Positions 7,928 through 16,521 of a DNA stretch of 64,000 nucleotides are shown here, one piece after another. Each line of letters starts with the position of its first letter. The stretch's first letter is position 1. Source of the stretch: a virus; the IMG/VR virus record IMGVR_UViG_3300022602_003472, positions 1-64,000 of that record; one strand, written 5' to 3'. Position numbers and translations under genes: made by a program. The notes beneath the pieces are model-generated. The model ran no database searches and was not told the origin of the DNA. It saw only the letters and a program-made list of their open reading frames with translations.

Positions 7928-8959
7928 TTAAACTAAGCCAGCAAGTTCTTCCAATCGCAGGATCTCAATATCCATTGGATCGTCCTTTGGTTCAGCTGGC
8001 TTAACTGTGTATCCATTACTGATCAGATAGCGTGCCGCTGCTTCTAACGATCCTAATGCACCATCGTCATCTTGTTGACAACCGCAGGTCTCAGCCAAGC
8101 TGTTGCGTAGTACTATCACCGTTTCAGCTGGGGCATTCATGGTTGCTTTGGCAAGATTGGCAATGCCAGTGGCATAACCTTTGCTGCCGCTGAGCCTCTT
8201 GCTTTCTTTGGCTAGCTGCTCAAGTGCTCCCTTTACCTGTAAGCTGAGGTCAGCATCCTTGCCTCGCATCAGCTTGTTGGCTTTCTTAAGCTTGATGAAA
8301 TCTTCGCTCATCTTGAGGATGGCCTTGGCAGTGTGATCGTTGTAGCGACCTTCGTTGGCAAGGTGGCGCGCCATGGCACGTGCACCCGCGATGTGAGGGT
8401 GAGGATAATTGAAACGTTCACCCAGCTTGGTTTCTATGAAGATGTTCTTGATATGGCGCCAACGGCTGCCCTTCTTTTCTTCGTTCACGGGATCGGTATG
8501 TCTTATGATCAGCTTGCTGTTGCCAATTTGCTGATAGCTGCTCTTGGTGCTGCCATATGGCTTGCTGATGTCGCGGCTTTCTTGTATGTTGTTCACGGCG
8601 TCCTCTCGCGGATCAATGTCATGATCAAACTTGTACCAGTTGACGCTGAGATTCTCACGATCGCCAATGTTGTTTTGTAAGCTGTCTTTGATCTTTACAA
8701 CAGTGTTGAAATCTTGGTCATCGGCTAGATCAGGCGTCTTGATGTCCATGTGGCTGTTGGTATCTTCGTTGTGTAGGCTGACCAGTATGTTAAAGGTATC
8801 AAGATTGGGATCATGGCTGGGTACCGTGGCAAAGAATCGTGTAGCATCGTGCGGATCCATGGTCTTGTCGCCGCCCTTGTCAAACATCTGGAGGCGATAT
8901 CCTCTGCCTCGCAGTATGCCAAAGATCTTGTCGCCTATGATGTCCCAGTTGTGATTCAT
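7928..8959 (-). CDS. Conserved-looking phage protein of unknown function
   Basis: 343 residues, soluble, no membrane segment or signal. The middle contains WRHIKNIFIE and a His-rich YPHPHIAGARAMARH stretch (about residues 171-205), followed by a helical Lys-rich region and a CGCQ motif near 290. It ends in LRLEELAGLV. It sits between gp32 and the terminase, its ATG overlapping the end of the terminase promoter region. I do not recognise the family. Confidence 0.7.
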   Translation of the reverse strand: MNHNWDIIGDKIFGILRGRGYRLQMFDKGGDKTMDPHDATRFFATVPSHDPNLDTFNILVSLHNEDTNSHMDIKTPDLADDQDFNTVVKIKDSLQNNIGDRENLSVNWYKFDHDIDPREDAVNNIQESRDISKPYGSTKSSYQQIGNSKLIIRHTDPVNEEKKGSRWRHIKNIFIETKLGERFNYPHPHIAGARAMARHLANEGRYNDHTAKAILKMSEDFIKLKKANKLMRGKDADLSLQVKGALEQLAKESKRLSGSKGYATGIANLAKATMNAPAETVIVLRNSLAETCGCQQDDDGALGSLEAAARYLISNGYTVKPAEPKDDPMDIEILRLEELAGLV

Positions 8960-8966
8960 GATGACA

Positions 8967-8973
8967 TATTTAG
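8967..8973 (-). promoter_or_regulatory. Late promoter element CTAAATA
   Basis: CTAAATA on the minus strand, 8 bases before the ATG of the unknown gene at 8959 and just downstream of the terminase stop. The close spacing implies a very short leader. Confidence 0.4.
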
Positions 8974-8974
8974 T

Positions 8975-10561
8975 TTAGTAACCAAAGCTGATCGGCATGG
9001 GTTCATCAACTTGCTCAATGAATTCATCCTTCATGAGATTGCCAATGTTCTCATCCCAGCGTGTGACCATCTGCATCATTCGAATGCATAGGATGGTTGC
9101 CATAACTGCGTCGTCGTTTTCGCCTACTTTGCCCTCAAAGCTGTTGCCTTTGGCCACGAAAAACTTTAACTGTCGTACCAATGTTTTGCTGCGTAGATCA
9201 AGTTTGTTGCTTTCCACGAGGCTCTTCATCTTGGTGCATGCCATGGCCTTGCTGCGCACGTTGGTATTCAGTCCTCTGCGCAGCCTTGCCACTCCCTTGA
9301 CTTTTGGTTCGTGTAGCCAGATGGCATTAAAGCTTTCTTCGCCCATCTCATCTATGGTCACGATTGCGGCTTCGCCCCAGCTGTTGTTTTCTAATGTAAA
9401 GTAAATCTCTGGTTCGCCCCGCTGATCGGTGAGCTTGCGCATCTCACTGTGTATGAAGTTTATGATGCTCTGCATGGTCTTGACCTGCTGAGGTATGCTG
9501 GTGCGATTGTGTGTCCACTCTGCTACCTGTACCATGTCTGGAAGGCTGAAAACCTGTATGCAGCTGAAATCTTTACCAACACCTGCGCTGGGATCCAGCG
9601 CTATTAGATAGGTCTTGTTGGCTTTGATCTGGTCATACCAGCGTGTCTGTCCTGTTTTGAACAACGGCTCAACTCCTTGTAATTGCAACAGGGTGCTGGC
9701 ATTGATCAGCGTCTCATCAGCTGTCACAAACTCGCATCCATATTCTCGGCGAAATCTATCCACCGTGATCTTAGCACGTTCCTTGTCTGCCCAAACTTCG
9801 TCTCTGCCTGGTACTTCACTGTAGTGAGCGGTGAATGCTGCGAACCCATTGATTCCAAGACCATCTGGCGTATCATTACCATAATCGTCAACGGTTTTAT
9901 TAGCGCCAAACCAAATCTCAGCGAATTTGTCTTCGTCACTGTTAGGGGTGCTGGTTATGATGCACTTACCACCAGTTGCCAGAGTGGGGCTCATCGCTGT
10001 CCAAAACTCGTCAGCGATGCGAGGTTTCACGAACGCAAACTCGTCTAAGTAAAGCAGCGAGATACTCATGCCACGTCCGCTATCCGGAGTGGTCGTGGTG
10101 GCTTTGATTCGAGAACCATTGTCAAATTTAATGTCCTGCACGTTATAGGTAGCTACACCAGCACGCAACCAATCAGGTAGTTCTTCGTATGCGAATTTCA
10201 CACGATCCATGATTTCATTAGCCGCACGGAACTTGTTCGCAGCAATTAGAACCGTGACATCGTCATTGAACATGGCATACCATAGCAGATATCCTGCTGC
10301 TGTTGTAGTCTTACCGCTTTGGCGAGGCAATAACGCTACAACTGAAGTGTTCTTCCAATAGGAGTAAACCAATCTCTTTTGGTATTCATAGGCTTCAAAT
10401 GCTATGCGCCCCTTGGTAGGATGCTGTATCTTCATGTAATTTTCCATGAAGTACAACGGATCCTTGGCACAGCGTGCTATCTCACGTATCTGATGTGCTG
10501 TGTACGCAGTCTTCTTGTTAGCCTGCTTTACCAGCTGAAAATCTATATCGTTCTTAGCCAT
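8975..10561 (-). CDS. 17: Terminase large subunit gp17
   Basis: DNA-packaging motor and headful nuclease. It has 528 residues (T4 gp17 610). Walker A PRQSGKTT is at residues 79-86, Walker B with catalytic Glu LLYLDE at 169-174, a coupling motif STPNSDEDKF at about 204-213, and the RNase H-like nuclease begins at YLIALDPSAG (first catalytic Asp at 323). It is the upstream-most coding unit of the 7928-10561 pair and follows the unknown His/Cys-rich gene by 63 bases. Confidence 0.97.
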   Translation of the reverse strand: MAKNDIDFQLVKQANKKTAYTAHQIREIARCAKDPLYFMENYMKIQHPTKGRIAFEAYEYQKRLVYSYWKNTSVVALLPRQSGKTTTAAGYLLWYAMFNDDVTVLIAANKFRAANEIMDRVKFAYEELPDWLRAGVATYNVQDIKFDNGSRIKATTTTPDSGRGMSISLLYLDEFAFVKPRIADEFWTAMSPTLATGGKCIITSTPNSDEDKFAEIWFGANKTVDDYGNDTPDGLGINGFAAFTAHYSEVPGRDEVWADKERAKITVDRFRREYGCEFVTADETLINASTLLQLQGVEPLFKTGQTRWYDQIKANKTYLIALDPSAGVGKDFSCIQVFSLPDMVQVAEWTHNRTSIPQQVKTMQSIINFIHSEMRKLTDQRGEPEIYFTLENNSWGEAAIVTIDEMGEESFNAIWLHEPKVKGVARLRRGLNTNVRSKAMACTKMKSLVESNKLDLRSKTLVRQLKFFVAKGNSFEGKVGENDDAVMATILCIRMMQMVTRWDENIGNLMKDEFIEQVDEPMPISFGY

Positions 10562-10624
10562 GCGTTACTCAAGCAAACAGCGGCATTATGCCGCTGTTAC
10601 TTATGGTTAAATTATGCAAATAGG

Positions 10625-11818
10625 TCAATTCATTACGTCTTGGCGACCAATATGGCTCAGAGGACTGCGGCTACCGTCGGTCACAGGCTCTTCATTGCTG
10701 AAGGGATCCTTGTCAAACGCATCCCGGGAATTAGCAGTAAGCGGGCTCTCAGATCCAGCATTACTGTTTTCAAGTTCGGCTTCAATGAGATAGCTGGTGT
10801 ATTCTTCGTTCAACACGTTGAACAAGCTATCTGCACGCTCTGCCTGCTCTGCCATCAGCGTGTTATCGCCGATCTTACCAAAACGTTGGTTGATGTGGCG
10901 ACCTTGGTAAACGTAATCCTTGACATCAAGTGGCTCACCTGCTTCTGGATGCTCATCGTGACCGTAGTCGTGATCAGCATTTTCCATAGCAACTTCTTCA
11001 CAGGTACAAGCACTCTGTGGATTACCGCAATGTGAGCAGGTTGGCTCTGCCGATACACCGTATGGCATACCAGCTTTGGGTGCTGAGACCACAACTTCTG
11101 CCGGAGCACTGCTGCGTCCAATACCGCTCATGGCCAGCAAGCGTTCAAGTGTTTCAAAATCTTCGTCAGTGGCTGTGACTGTCATGCTCTTGTGGCTACC
11201 TTGATCATCCATGGTTTGATTCATAACGATGTTTAGGCTTTCGCGCAACTGCTTCTGGCTCTCGTTATATGCGTATACATAACCAACTTCGCTAGGACCG
11301 TTATTGGTAGCGCCGATTGGCGTGAATGGTATTGGACCCAGAGGAGCATCTTCTTCCATGGTGGCCGACCAGCACTCTTCCATGCCATGCACTGGGCACA
11401 TCTCGCCCTCAGCGGTCATGTTGCACTCGCCTTCTTCCATGTTCTCATGCATCTCGTCATGCTCAATCTCATCAGCCACTTTGTGACCAGCACGCTCTGC
11501 CTTGTCGTCCTCGCTGTCGCGCTCGTGACCGTGAATATGATCCTTGTGCTTTTCATCGTATTCAATGTCATGTGCAACTTTGCGGCCAGCCTTTTCAGCC
11601 CGTTCATCGCGTTCATGATCTGATTCTTCATCCATCATCTCACCGCGACTGTCTTCCATCTGTATGGTGCCTTGATAACCAGCACACTCTTCCATGCCGT
11701 GCACAGGGCACAGCTCGCCCTCTGCAGTCATGTTGCATTCTTCTGCTTCGAAAACACTGTCTCTGCGTCCCAAGGACTCTATAGCCCTAAGCTTTCCCAA
11801 TATGCCATGGAAATCCAT
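10625..11818 (-). CDS. Acidic His/Cys-rich protein with a duplicated motif
   Basis: 397 residues, very rich in Glu, Asp and His. A 19-residue motif (CNMTAEGELCPVHGMEEC and its near copy with M for L) occurs twice, at about residues 29-46 and 133-150. Between the copies lie two related stretches of the type AEKAGRKVAHDIEYDE / AERAGHKVADEIEHDE. A third Cys cluster, CSHCGNPQSACTC, is at about 261-273. The spacing suggests metal-binding knuckles. It lies between the terminase and a protein with a capsid-targeting-like N terminus, so it may be a virion or packaging accessory. The family is unknown to me. Confidence 0.75.
   Translation of the reverse strand: MDFHGILGKLRAIESLGRRDSVFEAEECNMTAEGELCPVHGMEECAGYQGTIQMEDSRGEMMDEESDHERDERAEKAGRKVAHDIEYDEKHKDHIHGHERDSEDDKAERAGHKVADEIEHDEMHENMEEGECNMTAEGEMCPVHGMEECWSATMEEDAPLGPIPFTPIGATNNGPSEVGYVYAYNESQKQLRESLNIVMNQTMDDQGSHKSMTVTATDEDFETLERLLAMSGIGRSSAPAEVVVSAPKAGMPYGVSAEPTCSHCGNPQSACTCEEVAMENADHDYGHDEHPEAGEPLDVKDYVYQGRHINQRFGKIGDNTLMAEQAERADSLFNVLNEEYTSYLIEAELENSNAGSESPLTANSRDAFDKDPFSNEEPVTDGSRSPLSHIGRQDVMN
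11373..11428. repeat. Direct repeat copy 1 within the His/Cys-rich gene
   Basis: 56 bases that match the segment at 11685-11740 at 50 positions. It encodes the second copy of the duplicated Cys/His motif. Confidence 0.85.
11685..11740. repeat. Direct repeat copy 2 within the His/Cys-rich gene
   Basis: Partner of 11373-11428 with 6 differences in 56 bases. It encodes the first, N-terminal copy of the motif. Confidence 0.85.
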
Positions 11819-11823
11819 TGGTA

Positions 11824-12648
11824 TTATCCCTTCTTCACGAATTCTGGTTTATTGGGAGTCTTTGGCGCTCCCATGTTCACTCTCTTGCCGTCGCGGTCCT
11901 TGTAAAACCTGTACATTATCTGTGCACCATCGTCAAAGTTACCCTCTGGACCGAGGCCGCTGCGAGGCGTTGGATCAACAACATTGTTGCTAGATGGCTT
12001 GTACACTGGTTTAGGCGTGTCGTATCTGGCATTGAAATCAGCCATGTCCTGCACTGGTTCATGCGGCGCAACCTTGCGCATCTCTAACCAGCTAAACAGC
12101 GGTTGGCTAGAATCAACCTCATCGCTTGGCCGTGTTGCCTTGATTCCAGCAAGATAATCCAAGAAACGTTTGTTATAAGCATCACCGTATATGTCGGTAA
12201 CGATTGGCTGTTCTATATCCTGGTACATGCGATCAGTGCTAAGGCGTCCCATGCTTATGAGATCTTTGTCCTTGGCAATGGTTTGGAAACCACGATCAGT
12301 CATGAAGTCATCTGTATATTCTTCAACTGGCTCTGTAGCAGTGCGAACCACGATGTTCTTTTCTGGAACGTTTAGAACATCCCGCAGACCTTCCATGGTA
12401 ATGTAGCTGCTCAGCGGCATGGTGGTAACAAAACTGATCTGCCAGATCTGAACATTCTGTTGATCAACGAAATCTAATTTGTCATCCTTGAGCCACACAG
12501 GCTGAGTCATTTCTACCAGACCAAACTGACTGAGATAAAGTTCTGCCGCATCCAGCTGTTCATCGCTGGGTTCTGCTGCTAGCTTGATCACATACCCGTA
12601 TTCTCGAGTGCTTTCAGCGAGGTATTCTCTGAACGACTTCATGGCCAT
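11824..12648 (-). CDS. Unknown protein with a capsid-targeting-like N terminus
   Basis: 274 residues. It opens with MAMKSFREYLAEST, which resembles the N-terminal capsid-targeting sequences of T4 internal proteins (Met-Lys, two hydrophobics, then Leu/Ile-x-Glu cut by the gp21 protease). The rest is acidic with no recognised fold and ends in a Lys/Pro-rich tail. A GGAG ribosome site and a CTAAATAA late element precede the ATG. Packaging into the prohead is an inference from the N terminus only. Confidence 0.7.
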   Translation of the reverse strand: MAMKSFREYLAESTREYGYVIKLAAEPSDEQLDAAELYLSQFGLVEMTQPVWLKDDKLDFVDQQNVQIWQISFVTTMPLSSYITMEGLRDVLNVPEKNIVVRTATEPVEEYTDDFMTDRGFQTIAKDKDLISMGRLSTDRMYQDIEQPIVTDIYGDAYNKRFLDYLAGIKATRPSDEVDSSQPLFSWLEMRKVAPHEPVQDMADFNARYDTPKPVYKPSSNNVVDPTPRSGLGPEGNFDDGAQIMYRFYKDRDGKRVNMGAPKTPNKPEFVKKG

Positions 12649-12666
12649 AGATGCTCCAATGTGATG

Positions 12667-12674
12667 TTATTTAG
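12667..12674 (-). promoter_or_regulatory. Late promoter element CTAAATAA
   Basis: T4-type late -10 sequence on the minus strand, 18 bases before the ATG at 12648. It overlaps the stop of the terminase small subunit gene. Confidence 0.5.
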
Positions 12675-13167
12675 CGTCTGTTTCGATTTCGCTAAGCTGT
12701 TTCAACAGTTCGTTGCGGTCCATCATGGTTGCTTTCACATCAAGCGGTTCTTTATCGCTGCTCTTGGTAGCACGATCTAGCTTGAGCTTGTCTAGCTGTA
12801 ACTTCAGCATCTTTAGCTTCTTGTCAACCTTCGCATTCTTAGCATCTACTGCTATCTTCAGCATCTGGCTGCTGCTGCTGAATATCTCACCAGCGTGACG
12901 TATCTCCACATTCATGCCCAGATCCTGCAGATCCATGTGTGCCTTGATGGCAAGATCTGCCAGATGGTCCATCTCCACATCGTGTTCATCTTTGCCGCGC
13001 GCTGTGGACAGTTGCTTGTCAATGTCATTGGCCAGTGCTAGTGCTGCATGTATGTCTGCATCACTCGGCGAGTCTATGGCTGCAGTATCCTCTGCGGTGT
13101 CATCAAGATCCTCAACAGATTCTATATCAAATGTGTCTTCAAGTGTCTTGAACCTATTGGCCATCAA
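12667..13167 (-). CDS. 16: Terminase small subunit gp16-like
   Basis: 166 residues (T4 gp16 164). An acidic N-terminal third is followed by a long predicted coiled coil (about residues 70-135, with repeated Lys-Leu heptads such as KKLKMLKLQLDKLKLD) and a C-terminal tail. This is the gp16 plan: an acidic end that contacts gp17 and a coiled coil that forms the ring. It is in the packaging block, overlapping the head-completion nuclease gene by four bases. The sequence has no short diagnostic motif, so the call depends on layout, size and position. Confidence 0.6.
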   Translation of the reverse strand: MMANRFKTLEDTFDIESVEDLDDTAEDTAAIDSPSDADIHAALALANDIDKQLSTARGKDEHDVEMDHLADLAIKAHMDLQDLGMNVEIRHAGEIFSSSSQMLKIAVDAKNAKVDKKLKMLKLQLDKLKLDRATKSSDKEPLDVKATMMDRNELLKQLSEIETDAK

Positions 13168-13604
13168 CGTTTCCTCTTGGGCTTTGTGATATATATGTCA
13201 TTTTCTGTTAAAATTCTGAAAATCATGCCGTGCTTCTTGCAGTAACTCATTGCTGCCGCCCATTTAGCAGTGTTTAATATAAGGCTTACCTTGTCGCGCT
13301 TGCTTTTGGCATTCTCTACCATGGCTTCTTTGGCAGGTTTGACCTCCACCACTTCTGCTCTGCGCTTGCCATTCTTGTCCTGGTACAGTACCATGAAGTC
13401 TGGCACGTATTGGCTGGGCTTTCCTGTGAGCGGATTTATATACGGTATCCTTATGCTCTCACTGGCCCACTGTATCACGCTTGGATGAGTGTCAAGGAAA
13501 TTCATAACTGTGAGTTCCCAGCTACTGCGGAACACCACCTCCTGCTTGCCTATCAACTTGGCAGGATTCTTAGGGATAAATCGACCTTGGCTGTATTTGG
13601 TCAT
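13164..13604 (-). CDS. 4: Head-completion nuclease, T4 gp4-like
   Basis: 146 residues (T4 gp4 150). The N terminus GRFIPKNPAKLIGK, the segment VFRSSWELTVMNFLDTHPSVIQWASE at about residues 25-50 (shared pattern: Arg-Ser-x-Trp-Glu and x-Trp-x-Ser-Glu), then PDFMV (residues 68-72), an EVKP catalytic strand at 87-90 and the end WAAAMSYCKKHGMIFRILTE all follow T4 gp4. It is a PD-(D/E)XK-type nuclease needed to finish filled heads. It overlaps both neighbours by four bases, so translation is coupled. Confidence 0.9.
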   Translation of the reverse strand: MTKYSQGRFIPKNPAKLIGKQEVVFRSSWELTVMNFLDTHPSVIQWASESIRIPYINPLTGKPSQYVPDFMVLYQDKNGKRRAEVVEVKPAKEAMVENAKSKRDKVSLILNTAKWAAAMSYCKKHGMIFRILTENDIYITKPKRKR

Positions 13605-14083
13605 AAACCTGTGAACGCTGCTGCTATGGTAGGACCAAGCGTGGGATTTTTAGTCCAAACTGGATTGGGATTTATGCCAACGTATCCAACCTGGCTAGTA
13701 GGCAATCGTATGCTGTTTATAGTAGACATAAAGTCGTTAAGCAAAACGCCTTTATGAAATAGATTAGTTATAGGTTGTCCTGTTTGGCCAGCATAGTATG
13801 TGGCCATGTTAGCTAGAACCTGTATCAGTTCATCTGGCACACCAGGGCCACCAAACACACCAAGCGCCAATTGATAGGCATTGGTGTTCATGTTTGTCAC
13901 ATATCGAGCGGGAGACTGAGATATAGCGTAATTGGTATAATCATTGCTAGCTGGTAAAGGTTGGCCTTTGCTATCAGCCCACTGATATGAGCCTCCCTGA
14001 TTGGTAGCTTGTAGCTGCCCACTTTGTATGGCTAGCTGTTTGCGTATGTTGCTTTGGATGATGTCTTTAGGGCCGCTCATCAA
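13601..14083 (-). CDS. Hypothetical structural-region protein
   Basis: 160 residues, rich in Gly, Asn, Gln and Pro like many virion proteins, with no recognised domain. It overlaps the gp4-like gene and the tube-like gene by four bases each, so it belongs to the same late operon (15762 to 12667). It may be a tail or baseplate component. No homologue is recognised. Confidence 0.65.
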   Translation of the reverse strand: MMSGPKDIIQSNIRKQLAIQSGQLQATNQGGSYQWADSKGQPLPASNDYTNYAISQSPARYVTNMNTNAYQLALGVFGGPGVPDELIQVLANMATYYAGQTGQPITNLFHKGVLLNDFMSTINSIRLPTSQVGYVGINPNPVWTKNPTLGPTIAAAFTGL

Positions 14084-15762
14084 CTCTCTCCGCTGTTAAA
14101 GTTTTCATTTTCATACGGATAAACCACAGGCGGCGGATAATTGTCTTCTAAACTACCACCATACACCGAGGGATTATCCAGATAAGCAAAACCAGAAACA
14201 GTGTTGTGGCTTAGAGCAGCTGCAGTTGAAAGGCTGATACCAAATCCAGGACTAGGTGCTGGTTGATAATATGATTGATTGTATCCAGTGTATCCGCCGT
14301 AGTTATCATACTCTGGTTGTCCAAGTGTCACAGTTAAACTGACATCGCCTTGCTGAACCCTGCGTCTAGCATATTGTACCTGTTGGTATTGAGTGAGATA
14401 GGTCGGGCCGTCTGATCCATAGTAAGTGTTTTCTGCAGTGTGGTAACCTATGGTCAAGTTTGGTATACGCTGGCCAGGTCGCACGATCGGCTGCCCCCTT
14501 AGCTGTGCTGTATCATTTGGTACACCTGGTCTATAGCTTATCTGTCCAGTCAACGGATCATAGCTACCTGTGTAATTACTGCCCACAGCCGTCCTAACTC
14601 GGCCGCCGCCAAAATTAAAAGCTCCAAATGACCCAAGTAGATTATACAAACCAAATGCGCTTACTGGAACAAATTCATCGCTGGATTCCAATGGCAGATA
14701 TTGATTTGAATATGGCAATTGCCCGCCTGGTAATCCAGTCAATCCAAAGTTTTCTGGCACTGGTTCATCGCTAGGATTACCTCCTATACCCTGCGACGCA
14801 AAAACTGTATCCGTAGCACCAGAAGCAGCGGAGTATGATTGTTGCCCTGCGGCAGCATTTACCAAAGACCCACTTGGTTCATAGTTGGCATAGTTGCTTA
14901 CCAAGGTGTTGAGGGCAGATTGAGACAGTCCAGTTGACGAAGACACTCCGGCCACAGGACTGGTGATGTTAGGCCTGCTAGAAGACAGGACTTGAGGACT
15001 TATGCCGCCAGTCAAGTCAGTGGGAGGAAAAGAAATGCTTGACTCTGGTGTAAAAGACGGCTCAATATACGGCGATGCATCAAATCCAAATTGCCTAGCT
15101 AGACTTGGAGTGATCTTGCCAGCGCTGTACTGCAGGGTTTCGTAACTCAGGGTCATACGAAAATCTTCTAAATCGCTGCTGGACGTGTCATGGTTGCCCC
15201 AATCTATGCTGCTTACTTTGGGATTAAGATAACTCACTAGAGTGTATTCACGATTGTACATGGCATATACGTTCAGTTTGGTAAAGAATTGAACCTGGTT
15301 CACCAATGGTCTCAAACCCCAACCTGTGCTGTCATCGAATGTTGGATCAACTGGACTGGTACCCATGGTCATGCTGGATTTTGCTCTAGCGTCGCCAAAG
15401 TAATAGTTGAAATATTCAACCCACATTGCCAGTGGATCATTATCCACTGTATCATAGATAGAAAGGGTTACCGGTTTGTATTCAGTCTTGGCATATGCGT
15501 AGCGCTTGCGATTATATTGGTTCAGCTCACGCTGTGTAAGATCAACATTGGGTTTATCAACCGTACGAATCTTAAAACTAACCCCACCCTGCCAGTTGCT
15601 CATGCGATAAAGATTAGAAAACATGCTCAGCGCTTCTGAACTAACCACAAAATTGGCATAGAACATGTATTTGACCCTGGGGATCGCATACATGGTCTGC
15701 CCAGGATTATTGGCTCCAAAAAATACGCTTGCGTAGGATGTGTTCTGTAAAATCTTAGCCAT
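14080..15762 (-). CDS. Large tail-tube-like protein (gp19/gp54-type N terminus)
   Basis: 560 residues. The N-terminal part (PRVKYMFYANFVVS, about residues 28-41, then long beta segments and a VDNDPLAMWVEYFNYYFGD stretch near 106-124) resembles the tube fold seen in gp19 and in the T4 baseplate tube initiators gp48/gp54. After about residue 220 comes a low-complexity Ser/Thr/Gly/Tyr-rich region (about 340 residues) unlike those proteins. It stands next to gp19, separated by a terminator. It may be the tube initiator or a tail-associated protein. The exact gp number is uncertain. Confidence 0.6.
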   Translation of the reverse strand: MAKILQNTSYASVFFGANNPGQTMYAIPRVKYMFYANFVVSSEALSMFSNLYRMSNWQGGVSFKIRTVDKPNVDLTQRELNQYNRKRYAYAKTEYKPVTLSIYDTVDNDPLAMWVEYFNYYFGDARAKSSMTMGTSPVDPTFDDSTGWGLRPLVNQVQFFTKLNVYAMYNREYTLVSYLNPKVSSIDWGNHDTSSSDLEDFRMTLSYETLQYSAGKITPSLARQFGFDASPYIEPSFTPESSISFPPTDLTGGISPQVLSSSRPNITSPVAGVSSSTGLSQSALNTLVSNYANYEPSGSLVNAAAGQQSYSAASGATDTVFASQGIGGNPSDEPVPENFGLTGLPGGQLPYSNQYLPLESSDEFVPVSAFGLYNLLGSFGAFNFGGGRVRTAVGSNYTGSYDPLTGQISYRPGVPNDTAQLRGQPIVRPGQRIPNLTIGYHTAENTYYGSDGPTYLTQYQQVQYARRRVQQGDVSLTVTLGQPEYDNYGGYTGYNQSYYQPAPSPGFGISLSTAAALSHNTVSGFAYLDNPSVYGGSLEDNYPPPVVYPYENENFNSGES

Positions 15763-15767
15763 GCAGA

Positions 15768-15774
15768 TATTTAG
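15768..15774 (-). promoter_or_regulatory. Late promoter element CTAAATA
   Basis: CTAAATA on the minus strand just upstream of the ATG at 15762, between it and the gp19 terminator. With only 5 bases to the start codon the mRNA would be almost leaderless. Confidence 0.45.
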
Positions 15775-15780
15775 CCATGC

Positions 15781-15813
15781 AAAAACCGTTGGTTTTTAGG
15801 CCAACGGCTTTTT
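15781..15813 (-). terminator. Rho-independent terminator of gp19
   Basis: On the minus strand CCGTTGG pairs with CCAACGG across 8 bases and is followed by TTTTT. A-runs on the other side make it nearly symmetrical. Confidence 0.8.
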
Positions 15814-15826
15814 AAAAATCTGACTA

Positions 15827-16423
15827 TTAACCTGCTTGCGGACCAAATCCAGTTTCTACTGGGCGCGTGGTCATGATATCTGCATCCTGCGTTGCGTTAT
15901 CATAACGGATGGTCAGTGTGATCATCATCGATTCGCTGTTGCTGTAATCAAACTGATCGTAGGCCACTGTTTCTAGATAGCAGCCTTCGAGGTACCAGTT
16001 TTCAAGCACGCCGTCATTGGAGCCATCTAGGGTTTCAATCTGAGTATTGAACTTGTAGTTGATACCAGCCAGGAAAGAAGTCTGGTTAAAGTGGTTCATC
16101 TGTTTCTGTAGCTGATATGCTACCAGCGTGCTCACGCTGCTGTTAACATCGTCGCGCACTGTGATTTCTATGTTTTGCCATTCTGGCTTTTGAGCCACGT
16201 ACATGATGTTATTGTAGCTGTGTATTGGTGTGCTGTTATGCTGTATGCTAGGACGACCTGCGGTGGCTACCTGAACCGTGAGTTGCGTAGCTGCGCCCGG
16301 TGGTCCAAAGCTCTGCATGCTCACCCTGAAGCGATATTTCAGCTTCGGCATGAGGATGCCATTGCCACTGACGCCCGGAACTAATGGGACGCCAAACTGG
16401 CTGAGTGTTGGTTGGAAAGCCAT
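15827..16423 (-). CDS. 19: Tail tube protein gp19
   Basis: Forms the inner tube of the contractile tail. It has 198 residues (T4 gp19 163). The beta-rich pattern is typical: LKYRFRVSMQSFG at about residues 28-40, PSIQHN and the insertion loop, a WQNIEITVRDDVN strand near 80-93, and the C-terminal LEGCYLETVAYDQFDYSNSE with strands of the form MITLTIRYDNA. A CATAAATA late element and an AGGAGA ribosome site precede it and a terminator follows. Confidence 0.9.
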   Translation of the reverse strand: MAFQPTLSQFGVPLVPGVSGNGILMPKLKYRFRVSMQSFGPPGAATQLTVQVATAGRPSIQHNSTPIHSYNNIMYVAQKPEWQNIEITVRDDVNSSVSTLVAYQLQKQMNHFNQTSFLAGINYKFNTQIETLDGSNDGVLENWYLEGCYLETVAYDQFDYSNSESMMITLTIRYDNATQDADIMTTRPVETGFGPQAG

Positions 16424-16447
16424 GTTCTAATCTCCTGTCTTGCAGAT

Positions 16448-16455
16448 TATTTATG
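16448..16455 (-). promoter_or_regulatory. Late promoter CATAAATA of gp19
   Basis: Minus-strand CATAAATA 24 bases before the gp19 ATG. Confidence 0.6.
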
Positions 16456-16521
16456 CCGGACCGGTACAGAAAAAATTACCAAGTAGATTGCTGCAGATGT
16501 CGCGATCTGGTAAATTATTGA

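Noticed and set aside
16487-16515. TTGCTG-N17-TAAATT as the desaturase promoter
   Set aside because: Only 3 and 4 matches to the consensus hexamers, and too close to the ATG.
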